Source of the DNA: an uncultured Chlorobiaceae bacterium | Lineage (GTDB): Bacteria; Bacteroidota; Chlorobiia; Chlorobiales; Chlorobiaceae | DNA length: 11,326 nucleotides | NCBI GenBank assembly: GCA_903874585.1 | Contig: CAIQSY010000008.1 | Coordinates: forward strand, 1-11,326 | Reading direction: 5' to 3' | Shown here: in pieces, positions 5,965-11,326 of the stretch | Layout: each line of letters opens with the position of its first letter | Position numbering within the stretch: position 1 is the stretch's first letter | Translations under genes and position numbers: made by a program | The notes under the pieces: model-generated | The model's input: the letters and a program-made list of their open reading frames with translations, nothing else | Database searches by the model: none | Told to the model about the DNA's origin: nothing

Positions 5965-6930
<966 letters not shown>

Positions 6931-6974
6931 TTATAGAGATATTTTTTTTCAATAAAAACCTGAAAAACATAATA

Positions 6975-7007
6975 AAAAAAGCCGACTCAAAACAAGACGG
7001 CTTTTTT
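6975..7007 (-). terminator. intrinsic terminator of the rplU-rpmA operon
   Basis: AAAAAAGCCG pairs with CGGCTTTTTT over a 13-nt loop. On the minus strand the stem is followed by a run of seven T residues and then ATTATG. It lies 34 nt after the rpmA stop and could also work in the other direction. Confidence 0.85.
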
Positions 7008-7040
7008 ATTAATAATGTATTCTGTGGTGATAAACACAAA

Positions 7041-7295
7041 TCAGCAGGGGAGTATGTTGACCTGCTTTTTATTGTTGCGACCATTACGGAAAGTGACCGT
7101 GCCATCAACAAGAGCAAAAATCGTGTGGTCACGTCCCAAACCGGCATTAAGACCTGGCTTGATAACAGTTCCTCTCTGGCGGAGGATAATTGTGCCAGCA
7201 GCAACAGTAGAACCACCGGCTGCTTTTACACCAAGATATTTAGGGTTACTATCGCGACCGTTTTTTGTCGATCCGCCACCTTTTTTATGTGCCAT
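7041..7295 (-). CDS. rpmA: 50S ribosomal protein L27
   Basis: The 84-residue protein is a complete bacterial L27, a large-subunit protein whose N-terminus reaches the peptidyl transferase centre. It begins [16 protein letters not shown] with no cleavable Firmicutes-type extension. The family signature [10 protein letters not shown]5-G is at residues 34-48, followed by [11 protein letters not shown]. It lies 37 nt after rplU on the same strand, the usual bacterial order, and ends just before a strong intrinsic terminator. Regulation is probably with rplU from the promoter at 7654-7681. Confidence 0.98.
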   Translation of the reverse strand: MAHKKGGGSTKNGRDSNPKYLGVKAAGGSTVAAGTIILRQRGTVIKPGLNAGLGRDHTIFALVDGTVTFRNGRNNKKQVNILPC

Positions 7296-7332
7296 AACTA
7301 AAAATTAACGAGTTATAAATCTTTGGTTCTGC

Positions 7333-7623
7333 TTACAACGAAACGACTTCAATCTGCGTCATCTGTTGACGATGTCCGTTTCTTGACTGATAGCGTTTTC
7401 TGCGTTTTTTCTTGAAGACGATAACCTTTGTATCTTTGACATGACCAAGAACTTTAGCCTGAACGGTACCATCGGTATTCAGGGTAGTGTTTTCTCCGTC
7501 GATCTGTGCCAGAGTTTTGATTGCTACGGTATCGCCAATTGCAGCTTTTTGTCTCGGGACGAAGAGCGTATCTCCTTGTCTTACAAGATATTGTTTGTCG
7601 GAAATCTTGATCAGCGCCTGCAT
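7333..7623 (-). CDS. rplU: 50S ribosomal protein L21
   Basis: The 96-residue protein binds 23S rRNA in the large subunit. It starts MQALIKISDKQYLVRQGD, the conserved L21 N-terminus, and carries the basic signature KKKRRKRYQSRNGHRQQMT at about 71-89 with the invariant G83-H84-R85. It is slightly shorter than the E. coli protein, within the family range. It is the first gene of a two-gene operon with rpmA, about 30 nt after a sigma-70-like promoter. Confidence 0.97.
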   Translation of the reverse strand: MQALIKISDKQYLVRQGDTLFVPRQKAAIGDTVAIKTLAQIDGENTTLNTDGTVQAKVLGHVKDTKVIVFKKKRRKRYQSRNGHRQQMTQIEVVSL

Positions 7624-7653
7624 TACAGATATATTTTAGTGATAAAGATTGGA

Positions 7654-7681
7654 AATATAGTATTTCTATTCTGAAAATCAA
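7654..7681 (-). promoter_or_regulatory. sigma-70-like promoter of rplU-rpmA
   Basis: On the minus strand TTGATT (-35, at 7676-7681) and TATATT (-10, at 7654-7659) are 16 bp apart. The predicted transcript would begin about 25 nt before the rplU ATG. Spacing and both hexamers are near consensus. Confidence 0.55.
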
Positions 7682-7705
7682 ACAGGAGAAATGCTTCTCT
7701 GAGAA

Positions 7706-7727
7706 TCACTTCGGCTACGCTCAGTGA
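7706..7727. repeat. short interspersed palindromic sequence
   Basis: TCACT (7706-7710) and AGTGA (7723-7727) flank TCGGCTACGCTC. From memory, closely similar CACTTCGGCTACGCTCAGTG sequences recur between genes in Bacteroidetes/Chlorobi and cyanobacteria; I could not check this. It lies 26 nt after the membrane protein stop at 7753. Confidence 0.4.
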
Positions 7728-7752
7728 CCGATGTTCAGCATGGCAATAGTTT

Positions 7753-8193
7753 TCAGAGCAGGAAGAAGCTGATGAGCAGCACCAGTGCAAACATGGTGAG
7801 TGAAATGGTGAAGAGGCGGTACCAGCGTTTGTAATCGGTTACGGAGCAGGGGTAGTTCAGTTTGTGAATTGAGCGTTTGATGTAACCAATGGTTAAGAAT
7901 ACTTGAAGAGCGATGAGGGCGATTTTGACAAAAACCCAGAGCGTCCAGCCGTGATATAACGCTGCCAGCAGGATGCCGGTGATAATCGTTACTTTAAAGC
8001 CGGTGTCGGCAATTTTTGTTTCGAGTTTGATGTAGCGTTGGAGCAGGGCGGTATATTCGGTTGTGTTGCTTGCGTTGCCGGTGAGCTTATCTTCAATGGT
8101 TTTAAGAAAATAGATTGAGGCAAGCACTGAGCCGAACCATGCGGCGAATGAGGTGATGTGCAGAAACCGCAGCAGGGTATGAAGAATTTCCAT
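7753..8193 (-). CDS. four-helix integral membrane protein (CopD/DUF2269-like)
   Basis: I start the protein at the ATG at 8193 (146 residues). The frame is open to 8274, but the added 27 residues (MCVTALTSETRNGMF...) are polar and unlike the family. Four transmembrane segments are predicted at about residues 9-29, 66-82, 84-105 and 126-146. The first contains RFLHITSFAAWFG, a His-containing helix with AWFG, seen in CopD/DUF2269/HemJ-like small membrane proteins. A connecting loop carries YIKLETKIADTG. HemJ would be a tempting assignment because heme and chlorophyll share protoporphyrinogen, but the conserved LPRLFVYH-type segment after helix 1 is absent here, so function is unknown. It is divergent from mutS, with 152 bp between the starts. 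Confidence 0.75.
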   Translation of the reverse strand: MEILHTLLRFLHITSFAAWFGSVLASIYFLKTIEDKLTGNASNTTEYTALLQRYIKLETKIADTGFKVTIITGILLAALYHGWTLWVFVKIALIALQVFLTIGYIKRSIHKLNYPCSVTDYKRWYRLFTISLTMFALVLLISFFLL

Positions 8194-8345
8194 AGTTTCG
8201 GTCGGGTGAAATTTTCTCAAATTTTCTCGAAACATACCGTTTCTTGTTTCGCTTGTCAAGGCGGTAACGCACAATTCCTGCTCTTGTTTATTCCATTGTG
8301 CTGGAGTAGCTTCATCCGCACGAAAAGAATTCCAATCACGACATT

Positions 8346-10964
8346 ATGAGCAAAGACGAGGGGAAGGTACAGAAAGAGCACTCTCCAATGATGCGGCAGT
8401 ATCTTGAGGTGAAGGAGCGTTATCCTGATTTTGTGCTGCTTTTCAGGGTCGGCGACTTTTACGAAACTTTTTTTGATGACGCGATTACGGTCTCTTCGGC
8501 GCTGAATATTGTGCTGACGAAGCGGACGGTGGATATTCCCATGGCGGGCTTTCCCTTTCATGCAAGCGAAGGGTACATTGCCAAGCTGGTGAAAAAAGGG
8601 TTTAAGGTGGCGGTGTGCGATCAGGTTGAAGATCCCGCTGATGCCAAAGGCATTGTGCGCCGCGAGATTACCGACATTATTACGCCGGGCGTGACGTATA
8701 GCGACAAGCTGCTCGACGATCGCCATAACAACTATCTCTCGGCAGTAGCTTTCTTGAAAGATGGACGAACGCTTTTGGCGGGTGTTGCTTTTCTTGATGT
8801 TACAACGGCGGAGTTCAAGATGGTGTCGTTGCAGCCGGAAGAGCTGAAGGACTTTCTGCTTGCCCTCCATCCTTCGGAAATTCTGATCTCCTCTGCTGAA
8901 CGGGAGCGTTCGGAGCTGTTAAAAAAATCGTTACCTGCTGAAATGCTGGTGAGTGAGCTGGAGTCGTGGATGTTCAGCGAGGAGCAGGCGCAGGAGGTGC
9001 TTTCGCGGCAGTTTAAAACGCATTCGCTGAAAGGCTTTGGTATTGAGGGCAACCGCGCGGGGCGGATTGCGGCTGGTGTTGTGCTGCAATATTTGGAGGA
9101 GACGCGGCAGAATAAGCTGAGCTACATTACGCGCATTGGGGAGCTGCATCATGCTGAGTATATGACGCTCGACCAGCAGACCAAACGCAATCTGGAGATT
9201 ATCTCCTCCATGCAGGAGGGAACGCTGAACGGAAGTCTGCTGCACGTGATGGATCGTACCCGCAACCCGATGGGTGCACGGCTGATTCGCCGATGGCTGC
9301 AACGTCCGCTGAAGCAGGTAGCTGCAATTCGGTTGCGGCTTGACGCTGTTGAGGAGCTGACCCGCAATCCGGCAATACGCGATGGTCTTGGCGAGCAGCT
9401 TGCCGCCATGAACGACCTCGAACGTGCGCTTGCCCGCATTGCGACGTTCCGCACCTTGCCGCGCGAAGTTCGCCAGCTTGGGTTGTCGCTCTTCTGCATT
9501 CCCAAATTGCAAGAGCTGCTTGCCGATGCGTCGTCCGCCCAACTGCAGACGCTCTCTGCTCAACTTCGTCCATTACCTGAACTTGCGGCGCAAATTGAGG
9601 AGGCAATTGATCCCGAATCAGGCGCTGCCATGCGTGATGGCGGCTACATTCGCACTGGCTACAACGCCGAGCTTGATGATCTCCGCTCTGTGGCCTCCAC
9701 CGCTAAAGATCGGCTTTTGCAGATTCAGCAGGAGGAGCGGGCAGCTACCACCATATCATCGCTCAAGGTGAGTTTCAATAAAGTGTTTGGCTACTACATC
9801 GAAATCAGTCGAGCCAACAGCGACAAGGTTCCCGCTTATTACGAGAAAAAACAGACGCTGGTGAATGCCGAGCGCTACACTATTCCCGCGTTGAAGGAGT
9901 ATGAGGAGAAAATTCTCAATGCCGAAGAGAAAAGCCTCGTGCTTGAAGCGCAGCTTTTTCACAACCTTTGCCAGCTCATTGCCGACAAGGCGTCGGAGAT
10001 TCAGCACAATGCAGCGCTCATTGCCGAGCTTGATGCGCTCTGCTCCTTTGCGCTTGCGGCGGTGGAATTTGGCTACTGCAAACCAGTAATGAGTGACGAT
10101 GAATCGCTTGTTATTGTTAATGGGCGCCATCCCGTGCTTGAAAGGATGATGAGCGTTGAGGAGCCTTATGTGCCGAACGATTGCCATTTCGATGAGAAGC
10201 AGAAGATGCTGATGATAACCGGTCCGAATATGGCGGGTAAAAGTTCATTTTTACGCCAGACAGGGTTGATTGTGCTGCTTGCGCAGGCGGGGAGTTTTGT
10301 GCCGGCGGAGCGTGCCGAAATTGGGCTGGTTGACCGAATTTTTACCCGCGTTGGCGCTTCTGACAATCTCGCATCCGGCGAGAGCACTTTTCTTGTTGAG
10401 ATGAATGAAGCGGCAAGCATTCTCAATAATGCCACGTCGCGCAGCTTGCTGTTGCTTGACGAAATTGGGCGTGGCACCAGCACGTTCGATGGCATGTCAA
10501 TCGCCTGGTCAATGTGCGAATATATATGCCGAACCATCGGCGCAAAGACGCTGTTTGCAACGCATTACCATGAGCTTGCGGAGCTTGAGAGCCGCTTGCC
10601 CAGCGTGGTGAATTACAACGCCACCGTTATTGAAACCGCCGATAAAGTGATTTTTCTGCGGAAGATTATTCGCGGTTCTACCGACAACAGCTACGGCATT
10701 GAGGTAGCAAAAATGGCAGGAATGCCCGCCGCGGTGATTACCCGTGCAAAGGAGATTCTTGCCGGCATGGAGAAGCGCGATATTGAGATTCCTCATCACC
10801 GACCACCAACCATTAAAAGTATGCAGATCAGCCTTTTTGAAGAGGCGGATAACCAGCTTCGCAGCGCAATTGAAGCGCTTGATCTCGACCGACTGACGCC
10901 ATTCGATGCTCTGCTTGAGCTGAAAAAATTACAGGAGCTTGCACGAAACGGGGTAAGCTATTGA
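8346..10964 (+). CDS. mutS: DNA mismatch repair protein MutS
   Basis: MutS recognises mismatches and small loops and, with ATP, recruits MutL. The 872-residue protein is full length. The mismatch-binding motif F38-Y39-E40 lies in VGDFYETF of domain I. Connector, lever and clamp domains fill about 130-570 (for example [18 protein letters not shown] in the lever). The ATPase has Walker [10 protein letters not shown] at 626-634, the ASGESTF signature, Walker B D705-E706 in [14 protein letters not shown], and the T-H-Y-H-E-L H-loop at 739-744. The C-terminal helix-turn-helix region ends in [18 protein letters not shown], the expected dimer/tetramer and MutL-contact part. Walker A reads A in place of the more usual second G, a mild change that leaves the lysine and serine intact. 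The start has no clear Shine-Dalgarno but matches the family N-terminus. Confidence 0.98.
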   Translation: MSKDEGKVQKEHSPMMRQYLEVKERYPDFVLLFRVGDFYETFFDDAITVSSALNIVLTKRTVDIPMAGFPFHASEGYIAKLVKKGFKVAVCDQVEDPADAKGIVRREITDIITPGVTYSDKLLDDRHNNYLSAVAFLKDGRTLLAGVAFLDVTTAEFKMVSLQPEELKDFLLALHPSEILISSAERERSELLKKSLPAEMLVSELESWMFSEEQAQEVLSRQFKTHSLKGFGIEGNRAGRIAAGVVLQYLEETRQNKLSYITRIGELHHAEYMTLDQQTKRNLEIISSMQEGTLNGSLLHVMDRTRNPMGARLIRRWLQRPLKQVAAIRLRLDAVEELTRNPAIRDGLGEQLAAMNDLERALARIATFRTLPREVRQLGLSLFCIPKLQELLADASSAQLQTLSAQLRPLPELAAQIEEAIDPESGAAMRDGGYIRTGYNAELDDLRSVASTAKDRLLQIQQEERAATTISSLKVSFNKVFGYYIEISRANSDKVPAYYEKKQTLVNAERYTIPALKEYEEKILNAEEKSLVLEAQLFHNLCQLIADKASEIQHNAALIAELDALCSFALAAVEFGYCKPVMSDDESLVIVNGRHPVLERMMSVEEPYVPNDCHFDEKQKMLMITGPNMAGKSSFLRQTGLIVLLAQAGSFVPAERAEIGLVDRIFTRVGASDNLASGESTFLVEMNEAASILNNATSRSLLLLDEIGRGTSTFDGMSIAWSMCEYICRTIGAKTLFATHYHELAELESRLPSVVNYNATVIETADKVIFLRKIIRGSTDNSYGIEVAKMAGMPAAVITRAKEILAGMEKRDIEIPHHRPPTIKSMQISLFEEADNQLRSAIEALDLDRLTPFDALLELKKLQELARNGVSY

Positions 10965-10970
10965 TCGATG

Positions 10971-10998
10971 ATTATGAATTATGAATTATGGATTAGGG
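10971..10998. repeat. 7-bp tandem repeat after mutS
   Basis: Four consecutive heptamers read ATTATGA, ATTATGA, ATTATGG and ATTAGGG. The array begins a few bases after the mutS stop. Similar GAATTATGAATTAT strings are familiar low-complexity intergenic repeats in several bacterial genomes. Confidence 0.7.
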
Positions 10999-11062
10999 AT
11001 TGATTCTACGAAAAAATTAAACGTTAGATAAATGCACACACGGTGCTTTTGATAGGTAATCT

Positions 11063-11326
11063 ATGGCTGTTGAGAAAAAAGTACTGTTGATTTTTATTCA
11101 AGCTGATAGCGGTGTTGATGGAGCCTCTTCCCTTGAAGGCGCCTCAGCCAAACGCAACATCTTCAGCTCAATGAAAGACTCCGCGTTGAGCAACATTATC
11201 CGGCGTGCACAATTTGCCATTCCGCCGCTTGCGCTGATGATTCTCAGCTCGCAAAAAGTGGCGGGCGTGAGCCAGACCATCTGCGATTTACGTTTTGAGA
11301 AGTTGCCGCTCCATGAGCATTGGGAT
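11063..11326 (+). CDS. N-terminal part of a second B12-binding-type radical SAM protein
   Basis: An open frame from ATG 11063 runs to the window edge (88 residues). It starts with a beta strand KKVLLIFIQADSG and continues with RRAQFAIPPLALMILSS and a second strand, VSQTICDLRFEKLPLHEHWD. This spacing (strand, then a PPLaLxxLas helix, then vxDlrxexLp) is the usual opening of the cobalamin-binding Rossmann domain in class B radical SAM enzymes. The iron-sulfur motif would lie beyond the edge, so the family call is an inference from the N-terminus. It is on the mutS strand, 98 bp downstream, with a weak ribosome site (AGGTAATCT before ATG). The minus-strand frame over 11098-11280 is a shadow. Confidence 0.55.
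   Translation, partial: MAVEKKVLLIFIQADSGVDGASSLEGASAKRNIFSSMKDSALSNIIRRAQFAIPPLALMILSSQKVAGVSQTICDLRFEKLPLHEHWD

Noticed and set aside
8194..8274. N-terminal extension of the four-helix membrane protein
   Set aside because: The 27 extra residues are polar, lack a ribosome site and precede the natural membrane-protein start at 8193.
8256..8870. Minus-strand ORF of 204 residues overlapping mutS
   Set aside because: It is antisense to the conserved MutS domain I/II coding region, has a basic, His/Arg-rich shadow composition and resembles no family.
8931..9606. Overlapping minus-strand ORFs within mutS
   Set aside because: They mirror the GC-rich mutS lever/clamp codons and have shadow-like composition without ribosome sites.

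Overview
The window looks like a chromosomal segment of a green sulfur bacterium (Chlorobiaceae: Chlorobium, Pelodictyon or Prosthecochloris type). This rests on a (bacterio)chlorophyll synthase lying next to a BchE/BchQ/BchR-like cobalamin-binding radical SAM protein, an LDH-like malate dehydrogenase, weak or absent Shine-Dalgarno sequences before most genes, and moderate GC in coding DNA with AT-rich spacers. The species cannot be fixed from the sequence alone.

Left part (1-4587, all minus strand). The left edge cuts through a multi-PAS sensor gene whose N-terminal 373 residues are visible. Upstream of it, separated by a structured non-coding stretch that ends in a convincing intrinsic terminator, is a four-gene run read right to left. 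It comprises a Nif11-domain small protein (4135-4587), a B12-binding radical SAM protein (2672-4078), a previously easy-to-miss 40-residue single-pass membrane protein (2518-2640), and a UbiA-family chlorophyll synthase (1494-2480). The gaps are only 31-56 nt, so co-transcription is likely. A tailoring enzyme, a tail-esterifying prenyltransferase, a tiny membrane partner and a RiPP-leader-like protein in one run make this the most interesting part of the window.

Middle accessory part (4588-5964). About 530 bp of very AT-rich DNA with two inverted repeats leads into two small plus-strand genes of unknown function. One is a 56-residue soluble protein. The other is an 80-residue, very hydrophobic protein with a PVVM tandem repeat and an unusually strong ribosome binding site. 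A 187-bp non-autonomous transposable element (MITE) with 18-22 bp perfect terminal inverted repeats and TTAA at both borders sits between the 80-residue gene and the convergent mdh gene.

Right part (5965-11326) is mostly housekeeping. It holds mdh (minus), then an rplU-rpmA ribosomal protein operon (minus) with a recognisable promoter and terminator, then a four-helix membrane protein (minus). Divergent from that is full-length mutS (plus), followed by the start of a second apparent B12-binding radical SAM gene cut by the window edge. No tRNA, rRNA, CRISPR array or complete insertion sequence was seen.
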